64,000 nucleotides of DNA from Spinellus fusiger (taxonomy: Eukaryota; Mucoromycota; Mucoromycetes; Mucorales; Phycomycetaceae). Every line of letters begins with the position of its first letter. The first letter of the stretch is position 1. Below the pieces are notes generated by a model. The model saw only the letters and a list, made by a program, of their open reading frames with translations. It had not been told where the DNA came from and did not search any database. The stretch is taken from positions 1 through 64,000 of the forward strand of contig JALLLS010000045.1 of NCBI GenBank assembly GCA_025094145.1, given 5' to 3'. A program made the position numbers and the translations under genes. Positions 11,244 through 22,260 of the stretch are shown here, in pieces.

Positions 11244-12883
11244 TTAAGCAAATTGTTGTGGAGTGACCTTCTTAGCAAAAGACTGAATATCACGTATGAC
11301 AAGATCGCCTACTTCAAGAGATGCAAAGTGTCCTCCCTAATAACAAAATTGATTAACTTTCTTGGTGTTTCTATCCTTCAACTCCATAACTTACAACTTC
11401 ATGTACATTATATTGCTTCAAATTTAATGTAGTAGTAAACCATTCTTGAGGAAACTATATCAGTTAAAAAAAGTAAGGTGAGACTCATCTTGAAAATAGG
11501 GCATAAATAGGTCTTACTCTTGACATCTCATATTCGAAATAAGATATACCACAGGGAATATCAATTCTTGTGTTTATAAAAGTATTTTGCTCATTTCCTT
11601 GGAAAAATTCATAATAAAGACGTATAGAAGAGCTGATACTCTTTGTCATCCAAAAGATAGTTCTGTTTATAGTTGAATATTATTTTCTTTTCTTTTCTCT
11701 TATTTCTTTTCGCTCAACAAAAACTTACAATTGGGTCAAGAATTCATCCTGGCTAATAGTCTCTGGTAAGGCATTGTTTGGTTCAGAAGGGTGGTGTGTC
11801 CATGCATGATATTTCTCCAGTAACCAAGCTTATTAACAATGAGTATAAGTTATTCTTCAAGATAATATCTCTTACCCAAAAGACCAACAGGACTATTGTA
11901 AAGACCGTAACCTAAGGTAAACGGTCTTGTTGCTTGTATACAACGATATCCAGCATCATGATCATGTAAAACATCCACAAACGATCTTCCAATTGCTTTA
12001 ACGGCGCCTGTACCATAGACAGCATCAAATCCCATAACAGAAGAAGCTAATAGCTTTGCTACTTTGGTAGGTCTAAAGACAATGTTTTTGAAAGTGGGAA
12101 TAGGTGGATATACAAGAGGTATAGTCATCACCAATGATTTGCAGTTCTCTGATCTATGAGCACCTATCCACTGGCCAATGATAGATCCCCAGTCTGTGCC
12201 AAAAACCACTAGAAAACAATGATAAAGAGTAAATCATATGGCAGAATATATCATCTCTTCTTCTACATCTTTGAGTAGACTCATTCTATATAACATAGTA
12301 TGGAACAAAAATAATATATCATAAAGTACTTACTGTATTTTTTGTAGCCTAGCTTGATCATGAGAGTGTTCATAGTATCGCCTATTTCAGCAACTCCATA
12401 ACCAGTCTTTTTAGGTGCATCAGAGAAGCCATAACCAGGTAAACTTGGTACAATAACATGGAAGTTCTAGATAATATAAGTCATAAGATACCATATACTT
12501 CCATTTACCTGGCCATTATGAACACCATCTCTTAGAGGCTCAATTATTTTGTGGAATTCATAGAATGTAGAAGGCCACCCATGGAGTAACAGAATAGGAA
12601 TAGCATTGTCTTTTGAAGAAAGTTCATGTACAAAGTGAATATTCAGACCCTTAATTTCCGTATGGTAGTGATGCCAGTGGTTCATTTCTTCCCGAGACTT
12701 TTCCCAATTGAAATTATCTGCCCATGCCTTGACAAGAGGCTCGACAGCAGAGCGAGGTGCTCCGTAATCCCAGCCTACTTCAGTATCGAATTCGGTAGAG
12801 AACTCTGCCTTTTGAAGATGGTATCGAAGATCTGATGTTTGTTTCTCGGTGAGACTTGGAATAGAAAAAGGTTTGATCTCCAT
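11244..12883 (-). CDS. Epoxide hydrolase, copy A (alpha/beta hydrolase fold)
   Basis: Seven exons can be modelled by comparison with copy B; the first three are 12883-12509, 12466-12334 and 12208 onward, and the stop is TAA at 11246-11244. The N-terminal EHN-type region (VGWDYGAPRSAVEPLVKAW, WHHYHTEIKGLNIHF) and the oxyanion motif HGWP are followed by the nucleophile motif GTDWG at the start of exon 3 and the histidine of GGHF near the C-terminus. The product should hydrolyse epoxides to diols; the natural substrate cannot be told from sequence. All exons stay in frame, so the gene looks intact. A TATA-like TATATATA lies at 12952-12959. Exons 1-2 and the promoter are nearly identical to copy B, while exons 3-7 differ clearly. 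Confidence 0.9.
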
Positions 12884-13127
12884 ATTTATCAATCAGAAGA
12901 GGAAAGAAAGAAAAAAAGGTAAAGAAGAATATGTGCTTGAGAGTATACTGCTATATATACCAAGAATATGAATTTTTTCATCTTTATAGATATAATAGTG
13001 TGATAATAAATATGTGTATTAATTCTCCTTTTCTAGAATTAAAGATGACCCTGAAGGAGATTGTTACCTTTTTTATGGTTCAAAAGAAGTATTACTAAGG
13101 AATAGAATTTCCAAGAAAAAATTGAAA
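12197..13127 (-). repeat. Inverted-repeat arm (near-identical tract), left
   Basis: This is the reverse complement of 30622-31551. I find one mismatch (in the leader near 12970) in about 930 bp that covers the promoter, exon 1, intron 1, exon 2, intron 2 and the first codons of exon 3. Homology continues to about 11244 but at clearly lower identity. Confidence 0.85.
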
Positions 13128-14022
13128 CACGGCATGATCCATTATGTATACATTAAGAGATTATTGTGATATAGAAAGAAGTTGATCCATTTTTTACGTT
13201 TAATGTATAATTTATTGGTTGAATTTTTGCTTACCTTGTAATTTAAGGCAAGGTAATATTGAAGAGGTTTGTAGCACTCATGGAGAATTAGCTACAAACA
13301 CATCGGTCTCACATAAAATAGGGAATCAGAAGATACACTTAATGAAGTGGTCTTTTTGACAAGTCAAAAGGATTGATAACAGACGAAGAGGTATGTAATT
13401 TACAGTTGTACAGAAAATTGATGATAATTGTTTAGAGAAGAGAAAGATATATAGTAAATATGAACTATAAGACGATATTGAGCAAGCTTAGACTCTATTA
13501 TATGGTTCAGAACACACCAGGAGAAAACATTATTTATTGTAGTTGTTTATCCTACAGCATGCATACATCTTTTCTACTATGAAATGTGAATCTTAAGAGA
13601 CGATATTCTTATATTTATTTTCCGAGCCACATTAGCAACCGAGCCAGCTGATAGACATTCTTGGTTATCATCACATATCTAAATGAACAAATGAAGAACT
13701 AGACCTAATCTGATTGTAAAGAAACTGTACCTTAGTATTTCACAAATGATTTATCTTTTTTTTTTTTGTATAAGATATTTTTTTATTAAGCGTCTTTACG
13801 CAAGTGATTTATCATATCTCCACTGAGAAAATACTAAGGAGATTATAAAGATAGCTACAGAATTATCAATACTATTCAAAATTACATAAAGCAAATAGGT
13901 TGTCCGATACCCAAATCAAAAACTAAAGTAACCAAGAATAGAAACTGTGATATACTGAGCCCCGTTAAAGATTGTACTAGCCTTAAAGTCAAAGTGATCT
14001 TTTCAACTCATCTCTACCTTTA
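13128..14022. other. AT-rich spacer
   Basis: No coding frame, RNA gene or clear repeat was seen. There is a T10 run near 13758. Confidence 0.5.
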
Positions 14023-14024
14023 TA

Positions 14025-14797
14025 CAGTCACACAACATTAGAAAGTATACGATTTTCATTTTTTGAAATCCTGAAAAAAAACATGCTTTACGGATATAAA
14101 TGTTACGACCTCAAAACACATACTAATGACTTCAAATTCAACACAAAGTTGGTTTAACATATTATCTATAGTAATATATATATATAAAGTTTTTATTTAA
14201 TATTTTGTTGGGCCACCTTTGGCATCAATAACTGCCTGGCAGCAATCCTTCATTAATCCCACTGAATGTTTGGCAAGATCGACGTGAATATTTTCCCAAG
14301 CTTCTTCTAAAGCTGTCTTGAGCTCATCGATATTCTTTATACCTACCCTCTTGTCATTAATTGGCTTATCAAGACAGCTCCAGAGATGTTCAATAAGCTC
14401 CAAATTTATGTAGTTATAGGAGGCAAATGGGCTGCCTCTTAGAATGGCCTCAAGTCGTCTGAGGTCTCTCTCGTTAGGTTTTTTTGGTGTACCAGAACTA
14501 GGCTTTGGTAGAGGTGTAACAGTGGTCTTGATTCTACTAATAATATTCTGGACAGTAGACTTGCTAATGCCAACAACCTTTGAAATGGTACCCATGGAGT
14601 AATTTTATTTTTAAGCCAGTAGACACCCCAGTACTCTCTTTCTTCAAGCTTATTATAAACTCTAGAATTTATAGTTGAAGATTATCCCTTTGACATTTGA
14701 AATTGTTTAATGGAATGTGATTCTGTGATAAAAAGAAGAATCATGTTTAAAAATGTATAAATTATGGAGTCGTACCCTTTCTAATTTTGTGTGGCTG
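14025..14797 (-). mobile_element. Short Tc1/mariner derivative with internal deletion
   Basis: 773 bp, bounded by TA (14023-14024 and 14798-14799). The left terminus, CAGTCACACAACATTAG, is identical to that of the 1346-bp element at 27321-28666; the right one is degenerate. Compared with that element about 565 bp are missing (its positions about 27693-28256). The junction lies near 14395 at a short AT/TAAG microhomology. The terminal 150 bp are nearly identical between the two copies. Confidence 0.88.
14197..14595 (-). CDS. Tc1 N-terminal HTH fused to the transposase C-terminal tail
   Basis: 132 codons from an ATG at 14595, directly after an in-frame TAA upstream, to TAA. Residues 1-35 carry the helix-turn-helix-like segment KVVGISKSTVQNIISRIK, then a proline-rich linker and a second basic segment (NERDLRRLEAILRG). 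At about residue 66 the frame passes straight into LIEHLWSCLDKP and the normal C-terminus ending GGPTKY. The two catalytic Asp regions are absent. In the full-length copy the same regions contain several stops, whereas this short frame is open. Known analogues, such as the P-element KP product, can act as repressors; that role here is inference only. Confidence 0.6.
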   Translation of the reverse strand: MGTISKVVGISKSTVQNIISRIKTTVTPLPKPSSGTPKKPNERDLRRLEAILRGSPFASYNYINLELIEHLWSCLDKPINDKRVGIKNIDELKTALEEAWENIHVDLAKHSVGLMKDCCQAVIDAKGGPTKY

Positions 14798-14904
14798 TAT
14801 AACTTCATCAGTCTCTTAAATACAGCCTTCAAATCTTTAATAAATAAATAATGTAGTATTTTATCATAATAAATATAGTTTAATTCAAGATAATATAATA
14901 TCTA

Positions 14905-15200
14905 TTTTTGGGTCACCATGGGCATCAATGACTGTCTAATATTTCTGCACCTACTAGCAATGAGAGTATCCGTGTACTCTTGGAGATTTTTTCCTATTCA
15001 GATTCAATGGTATCATCTGTCTCTCTATAGAAAAACAATTACAGTTATAAGACATTGGAAGCATACAGCCACACCCAATTGGATTGAATACTTTTGAATA
15101 TAGATATCAGGACGAAATAGATAAGACATGTTCAACATTAAATAAAGCACTTTACATTGGTAATAGATGCCCTATAATATTTTTATTTTCTGAAAGTGCC
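14905..15200. repeat. Tc1-like relics (two ends)
   Basis: About 14910-14945 has a degraded version of the transposase C-terminal sequence (compare GGCCACCTTTGGCATCAATA at 14211). From 15062, TA-CAGCCACACCCAATTG begins a 130-bp block also present at 19036-19170 with few differences, which looks like one terminus of a different mariner-type element. No coding capacity remains. Confidence 0.5.
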
Positions 15201-15436
15201 TTGTGTTCATACTGTTTTTTTGTAAAGATTTAATTTTATTAAATCGATATCAATGGACACATATCACACTGAGTGGTACTGCTGTAGGGAAACTAGTAAA
15301 AGGAGAATATCTATATAGGACTAAAGAAATAATTTTATATACTTAACCAACAGTGTCTCCTTCTCTTAGAAAAGAGAAACAGCTATAAACGAAGAAGAAA
15401 TAATAGTAGAGGAAGAGAAAGGAATGCCATTAAAAA

Positions 15437-15895
15437 TCAATCGTCAATGGGCACGCCACAGTTCACCAAACACACTACCAATGATATGAGAGCCTCTACA
15501 ATCTGGTGGGTCGGGAGGAAGCTTAAGAGAGAACAAATAGGATAGAGCATCGGATTGCTTGGGCGAACAGAAAGAGAAAAGTGTATATAAAGAGCATACC
15601 ATACGGGCCACTTGGCTGGACACTCCACTAGAAAATGCTCAATAGTATCAGTAAATTGATAGCAGACTCGACACTATGGAGACAGAAGAAATCATAGTGA
15701 GATATGGTGAAACAGAGACGCACGGGGAAGCTTAAATTGTAGTGCTTGGTACAAAATATTGTGGTTGACATGACTAATAGGAGAATTCCAAAAGTCAAGC
15801 CTGTCCAATTTGTTTTCCCTGCTATGCCTCTTAGTACGATGTGCGACTGTAGAGATGCTGAATGAAAAAGTATCTTTTACAAGAAAGAAACTCAC
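15437..15895 (-). pseudogene. LINE ORF2 C-terminal relic
   Basis: Two minus frames (15895-15692 and 15628-15437) read as one degraded protein. It has FWNSPISHVNHNILYQALQFKL, then after two stops CRVCYQFTDTIEHFLVEC (C-x2-C-x7-H-x3-C) and PAKWPVWYALYIHF. The same order (FWSSPVHHSVRTIWYRVLHNKI ... AYFLYECPSKLEVW) is in the C-terminus of LINE-2 at 27090-27290, so this is a fragment of a related LINE. Confidence 0.6.
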
Positions 15896-16386
15896 TGTTT
15901 CTAGATACTATCTTTCATAGCAGCTAGGTAACCTCTATTTACACATATTTGGGTATGTACTTCTCTATAGATAGCATGATTTTATTTCTTTTGTTGGGAA
16001 GTAGGGACAGTGACAGTTCTGATCCTGGTGAGAACCTACTCTAGTGGACCCTACGTATATGTACTAGATAGAGAAAATTACCCCTGAGACATGAGTTAAG
16101 AAAAGGTATATAAGATAGCAACTAAGCTAGACATTTGCATCTTTGACAAATATACCTTCTATTTTACCAAGCACCCCTTTTCGCCTCAAGATTTTTAACA
16201 CTATACTTATCAAGTACATTGCCATTGATGTAGCTCTATGAATCTTTTAGTTGTAACTTTTAATCCATTAATCAACAAAGAATAGCCAGACATTAAACAT
16301 GAAAAATTGCAATCCATTTAGTATTTAGAAGTATATGCTTGTTAAGTAGAATTTTAGCAAGCTTATCGATGAAAGATAATATAGAA
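15896..16386. other. Spacer downstream of DPS1 with a family D repeat end
   Basis: Bases 16104-16190 (GTATATAAG ... CTATTTTACCAAGCACCCC) resemble 10988-11070 and 20738-20830. The rest shows no gene. Confidence 0.4.
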
Positions 16387-18283
16387 TTATGGTTCCAGAC
16401 GCTTGGGATCACGGGGGAACAGACTAGTACGGCGAATGTTTCCAAGAGCAAGATACAACATAACAACACGCTCAAGACCAATACCACCACCTGCGTGTGG
16501 AGGTGCAGCAATCTTGAAAGCATCAATGTAGGGCTGGATACTGCTTACATCAATACCGTGGATCTTGGCACGTTCGGCCAAAAAGTCCGAGTCATGGATA
16601 CGTTGAGCACCAGAGAGAATCTCTTCACCACGCATGAAGAAATCATAAGAGTTAGAGTATTCAGGATTCTCAGGATCAGGCATGGTATAGAAAGGACGAA
16701 CAGCCAAGGGGAACTTATCAAGGATATAGAAATCAGTGTGGTACTTTTCCTTGACAAGTTTTCCAAGCAACTTCTCATGAGGAGTGCTATTTTAATAAGC
16801 ATGTTAATAAATATCCCCTTTTCCTAGTTTTATCCATTCTCACCTCAAATCCTTGTGGTCTTCAATCTCAATACCAGCATCACGCAACATCTGAACACCT
16901 TCAGAGAACTTAAGACGAAGCGTTTTTGGTAAGAACTCGAAATCTTCAAAGGCGTATTGTCTCTTGACAGCTTCAATTTCCTTTCCAAAACGGCTCTTGA
17001 GATTAGTGAAGATAAAGACAAAGAGTTCATCAAGAAGATCAACCACTTCATGGTAATGCTCTTCAAAAGCCATTTCCAGATCGAGTCCCATGAATTCAGT
17101 CATATGGCGATGAGTATTAGAGTCCTCAGCGCGGAAAACAGGAGCCACTTCAAAGACACGACCAAAATCAGCAGCAATGCACATTTGCTTATACAACTGA
17201 GGAGATTGAGCAAGGAAAGCTTGTGTCTTGAAGTAAGAGACCTTGAACACATTAGATCCACCTTCTGAGGCACCTCCAATTAACTTGGGAGTGTGGATTT
17301 CAATGAAGTTCTTCTCGATCAAGAAGTCACGGAATAACATGCACACTGCTGACTGAAGACGGAAGATGGCATTGTTAGTAGTAGTACGCAAATCAAGGAC
17401 ACGATTGTTAAGACGAGTGTCGAGATTAACACGAGCAAACTGGGTGTCTTCGCTTTCATTTTCAGTCTCTGGGCGAGTGACATCCTCAAGTGAGAAAGCA
17501 AGACGTCCTTGAACCTCAGAAACAACATGGATCTTCTCAATACCCAATTCAACTTCAGAGATAGTACAGCTCTTGACTTCTTCCAGAGGCTTCACCACCT
17601 TGGCCTCCACAAGAACAATGGATTCAGCGGGAATACCGACACAGAACTTGATCATTTGCTTGCTGAACTTGTCAGCATCAGCACTCACAATACCCTGAAT
17701 AGTAGATACACCTTGACGGAAGACAAAGAAGCACATCTTGCTACCAGTGGGACGGGAGTTTTGTACGCGTGCACGGATAATAACAGTCTCACCCACACGG
17801 CTGCCGTCAATGGTTGTGATATCGTCACGCTTAATGCCTTTTTCATTGCATTTGCATTAAGAAATGATAGATATAGATATAGATATAAACATATTTAACT
17901 CGTCTTATTTACATACCTGTGCGTGTCTGGGACTGGTTCATAGGCAGCTTGCCATAGCGGTCTGTAGAGTAGTCCTAACCATTGGATCTTTGTTAACGAC
18001 TCTACTCTATTCCGCTCTTTCTATTTCACTTACAACATTATCGGCGTTTTTGCTGGCCTTTTCCTCAGCCAACTTTGCTGCAGTAGAGGCTTTACGTTCA
18101 GCCTTTTCTTTGTCTTTCTGGAGCTTCTTGAAGGCCTTTTTTGAGATAGGCTTTCCTTCGTCACTATAAGAGAGGAATAAATAGACTATACTCAACACAA
18201 TAAAATATTTCAAATTACTCGAAGAAAAGTTCTTCAGTCTTCTGGGTGATATCCTCAACGGGGTCTTTGGTAGGTTCAGACAT
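16387..18283 (-). CDS. DPS1: Aspartyl-tRNA synthetase, cytoplasmic
   Basis: Five exons: 18283-18219, 18163-18034, 17974-17917, 17837-16844 and 16786-16387, giving 548 residues; phases agree at every junction. A lysine-rich N-terminal extension ([19 protein letters not shown]), usual in eukaryotic cytosolic AspRS and helpful in tRNA binding, precedes [14 protein letters not shown] and an OB-fold anticodon-binding domain ([19 protein letters not shown]). The class II catalytic core shows motif 1 (FIEIHTPKL), motif 2 ([15 protein letters not shown]) and motif 3 ([14 protein letters not shown]), then the typical end [17 protein letters not shown]. It attaches aspartate to tRNA-Asp. Its length is close to the yeast enzyme. 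It is the only clear aaRS gene here and has no functional tie to its neighbours. Confidence 0.96.
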
Positions 18284-19334
18284 TGTAGCCAGTCTAGCTT
18301 AACTGTTTAGAAGCAGAAGAGTGTTCCCTCATAAATTTTTGGAAAGCATAAGTCCTTGACGGTGGGGAGTGACGTGCAAGAGTAGGAGTCACATAAAACT
18401 CAGTCTATTCGATTGACTCAGGATGAGCATTTGGATACAGGGCTTTAACCTAAGATTAGACAGTTTTAGAAAATAAGTAAGACAATCGCAATAGATAAAA
18501 CACTTCGAAAGTAACTGACAAAAGCACACTAGTGTTCAAAAAATTGCCTTGTATTTATTTTATAATAATATTTGAACTTCCAAAGAAATAACACCAACCT
18601 CACTCATGCTTTTAATAGTTTTTACAGGCAAACTGTCCAAATACTATATTTATTTCGTATCAAATCCATCTCTATTTATTGATAAACCCACACTCTACAA
18701 AATACCGAGTATTTTCTCCAGTTCAATATAAAATTAGTCTCTTTTCAGAGCAAAGTACTGTAGTTAGAGTATTGTTTATTTCATGAGAACATGAGACATT
18801 CTTACTCATACAAGTCCCCTTGTGCGCAATAATAAATGACACTAGTCGGTATTTCCTTAAGGAAACTAAATAATAATAATTAAAAAGAAGTTTATAAACA
18901 CTGAAGAGTTAATATTTGTAGAGAAAAGAAAAAAGTCAATTAGTAAAGATTTTCAAATGTAGGCTCTTTTATTATTATTTAAATACTTTTTATCTTCTGC
19001 AGCTATGGTTTTATGGAATTCCTTAGATATCCTACAATACAGCCACACCCAATTGAATTGAATACTTTTGAATATAAATATCAGGACGAAATAGATAGGA
19101 CATGTTCAACATCAAATAAAGCACTTTACATTGGTAATAGATGCCCTATAATATTTTTATTTTCTGCTTTATCTTATTTTTCATAGATATGAGTTTATGA
19201 AATTCTATATGGCATGGTGGGCTGGTTTAATAGTATTTAGAAAGAAAAGGAATCTTATGCAAAGAAACATAGTATTCTTTTATTAAGCTTTTGGTAATTA
19301 TTAAATTCAATTTAACAAATGCAATGTTTATTTA
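18284..19334. other. Spacer with a mariner-end repeat at 19036-19170
   Basis: AT-rich and without a gene. The block from TA-CAGCCACACCCAATTG at 19036 for about 130 bp repeats 15062-15190 with only a few base changes; the flanks differ, so each is a separate copy of one transposon end. Confidence 0.5.
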
Positions 19335-20206
19335 TTAGAGATATCTTGATACAAAGTCTTTGTCGTGTATACTAACAACACGTATTCCTTTTTCTGTTAT
19401 TTCATTATAGAGATCTTCGAGCTTATTAGGTTCTAAGGCCTGTGTACCTTCTTTTACAAGAATGGTTTTAAACCCAAATCTAATAGCATCAAGACATGTC
19501 ATTTTGACACAGAAATCAGCTGCCAGTCCAACAATGATTAGTGTGTCTATAGAATTTTCATATAGAATTTCTGAAAGAGGCGTCTTGGATGATTGATCAT
19601 TGTCTAAGAAGGCACTATAAGAATCCACATGTTGATGCGTCCCCTTATGCACAATGTAGCTAATATCTTGGAGTCTTATTTGCTCTACAATATGTGCTCC
19701 GTGTGACTCTTGCTATTAGTTGAGTATTTCATAAAAGTATTTAGTAAATGAATCAGTGAAATAGTCTGACTCATGCATTAAATGAATATTACCACGCAAT
19801 GGACAGGCCATAATTCTTGAATGGTAGATGTGCCTCCATTATGAATAACAATTGACTCAAAAGGTAGCTTCTCTGTATGGTTTACAGCAAAGCTAATATG
19901 GTTTGAAGGGTGCCAGTCCTTGGTGTCAGTAAGTTAATAAGTTAAAATACTAATGAATCAGTAACTGGAAGAATGTATTAGTACTCATGAGAATACCTGT
20001 GAAGCAATAATAATATCTCCTTTTGCTTTGATACTGTTTATTAGATAGTTTACTGTTGGGAGGATTTCAGATGCATTAGATACTTCTAATGCACCCCCTT
20101 CAAAAAAGTCATATTGCAAGTCAACTAAAATGAGTGCTGCCTTTTCACACTAATGAGGATAGCATCACGACTAAGTATATGAATAAAACGGGTGTGGCAT
20201 TACCAT
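19335..20206 (-). CDS. PNC1: Nicotinamidase (isochorismatase fold)
   Basis: Four exons: 20206-20204 (the ATG alone), 20149-19997, 19918-19793 and 19712-19335, giving 219 residues, close to yeast Pnc1. It shows LVDLQYDFFEGGALEV with the catalytic Asp, DWHPSNHISF with metal-binding Asp/His/His, LWPVHCVQESHGA, KGTHQHVDSYSAF, and GLAADFCVKMTCLDA with the catalytic Cys. The enzyme deaminates nicotinamide to nicotinate in NAD salvage. The one-codon first exon depends on the splice ATG|GTAATG ... CATTAG|TGT. The phase fits but the exon is the least certain part; the next possible Met would be internal. Confidence 0.92.
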
Positions 20207-21021
20207 ATTGACTAGATGTTGAATCCAAGAAAATAGTTAACGATAAAGTCTTATTAACAAACTAATGTATCGGTTCAACTCAGCGTTTCTATTTCTTATG
20301 AAGCATGGTCAAACTCTGTGCACAGATATTCCTCAATAAATCCATTCTAAATAAACAAACGGCATCATGCTCTGTAACGTGACTTGCCAAGAGCGTGTCA
20401 ATTCAGGCTCCGGACTATTCTTACAGATAGTTTTTATTATTTTGTGAGTGATTTTTACAGTGCTCATGGTGCCAATTGGCGTTTTTGTTTGTTTGTTTGT
20501 TTGTTTATTTGTTTGTAATGTTCAGAAACGACCAGAAACAAGAGGTGTGTTTGGTAATAAAAAGGTTGTATTTCTCAAAGTTCTATACTACAACAATTAC
20601 AACTACTTATATACTTTTCAGACTATTATATATTAATATGGAAGTATTTGATCCCTGGCATATTAATATGCTAGAAATCCTTCCTATGTTTTTGGAAGAG
20701 ATTGCTTTTGTAATTCTATATAGACTAATGTAGCAGATATAAAAAGTATATAAGCTATCCATCTATTAGATAGAAGAAAGCTTTGCGAAATATATTTCTT
20801 ATATTACAAACACACCTTTTGTTTCTGATTTTTTGAACAATAGTATCTTTATTTATTTTGGGCCAAATCCAGCTCAGTCTGAGAAATGTTACTTTACTTT
20901 GTTGGTCAGTGTATCAAAATAAAACCCTCATAAGAATACGATTTCATTTAAGGGTGAATCGATTTATGTAACTATCAGACAATTCGATGATATTGCCATC
21001 ATATAAATGTTGGCTGGTTAC
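20207..21021. other. Spacer with GTTT microsatellite and family D repeat end
   Basis: Bases 20483-20515 are a (GTTT)n tract. Bases 20738-20830 (AGTATATAAG ... ACAAACACACCTTTTG) resemble the family D repeat ends at 10988 and 16104. No gene is visible. Confidence 0.45.
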
Positions 21022-21036
21022 TACATACAGTAACAC
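21022..21036 (+). repeat. Target-site duplication of LINE-2, left
   Basis: The 15 bases TACATACAGTAACAC recur exactly at 29014-29028, just after the A-run that ends LINE-2. Confidence 0.9.
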
Positions 21037-22260
21037 ATGGCTCTTCCCAAAACAAGTCCGGAGGCTCCTCCCAAGCGACCCCCGTCGCCACCCACAACAA
21101 CAACACCCACACCACCACTTGCAGCTCCCCTTTCCTATGTCAGAGCGGCTCAGAGAAGCGTAACTCGTCCTCCTATCAACCATTGTGTTGAAGTAGTTAT
21201 TGAGTCTGAAAACCCTCATGCTCGTCCTCAGGAATGGCGACATGGTACAACGGCTCATTCAGTCATGTTTGAGATTCCCCTTTCTGACAGTACAGTTTAC
21301 AATGCATTCTGGCCTGCCTTGAGCAAGGTCTATCCCAGAGGCTCCTACTATGGCCTCAAATCTAAGAAAAAGGACAACGTTGAGTACGTTGAACTTCATT
21401 TCGGTGACAGAGCCTCTTGCGAGAAGGCCTGCACCTGTCTTATTATTGCCAATGGTGTGTCCATTTTGGCTCATCCTTTAATTTCCTCCGAGGATAAGCT
21501 GCTTAGACTGAATGTCAACTAGCTTCCTCTGCTCCTTTATCATGTTCTTGCTGCTGGTCTTCGTGAGTGCCCTTCTCCCTCTGGTGTAGTCCAGGAGATT
21601 GTTGTATATGAGGACAACCTCTTCTACCAAGGCTTGGGTCATATTTATATGACTTGCCCTCCAAACTCAGAGAAGCTTCTCAAGACACTGAGTCATCGAG
21701 TGACTTATGATAGCAAACATGAGTTCTTGGCTACTTGGTTACGCATGGAAGCCCACTGCAAATACTGTAAAGCAATCGGTCATGATGTGGCCAACTGCCC
21801 TAGTAAACCCAAAGAACTACGATCCTGCTTCTTGTGCCATGCTGTTGGGCATTTACAGTCCAAGTGTACCAGAATTCCACCCTCAGAGGCAGATCCTAGC
21901 AAGCGCCAACGGAAAACTGTCTTTACTAATAACACTGACAGCCCCAAGGCTTCCCAGCCTCCAACAAACCCTTTAACTAAGCCTATAATCCCTGCTTCAA
22001 AGACACCTGCTCTTACAACAGCTGGTACTCTAGAAGGAAGTTCACTCCCAAACCCACCCAACATCCAATACACTGCCCCAGGCACTCTTGACTCACCTCT
22101 GCTGACCAAGTAAACGGTATTTAAAGGGTACGAGCATGTGGATACTTCGAACCAAGAGGAGTTCTATGTGGACCCCCATGCTGATAATAATGAAGAAGAA
22201 GAGGACCCGGATCTCGAGATGGGAAATGAAGAAGAGGAGACCCCACCACTATCTTTATGA
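21037..22260 (+). pseudogene. LINE-2 ORF1 (Gag-like, zinc knuckle), two in-frame stops
   Basis: From the ATG at 21037 a proline/threonine-rich start leads to an RRM-like region. An amber codon at 21520-21522 interrupts the frame, which then continues through EAHCKYCKAIGHDVANCPSK (C-x2-C-x4-H-x4-C) and CFLCHAVGHLQSKC. A TAA lies at 22111-22113, after which the same frame continues as an acidic tail to TGA at 22258-22260. That TGA overlaps the ORF2 start as ATGA, so the natural end of ORF1 is 22260 rather than 22113. The domain order equals LINE-1 ORF1. Confidence 0.8.
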
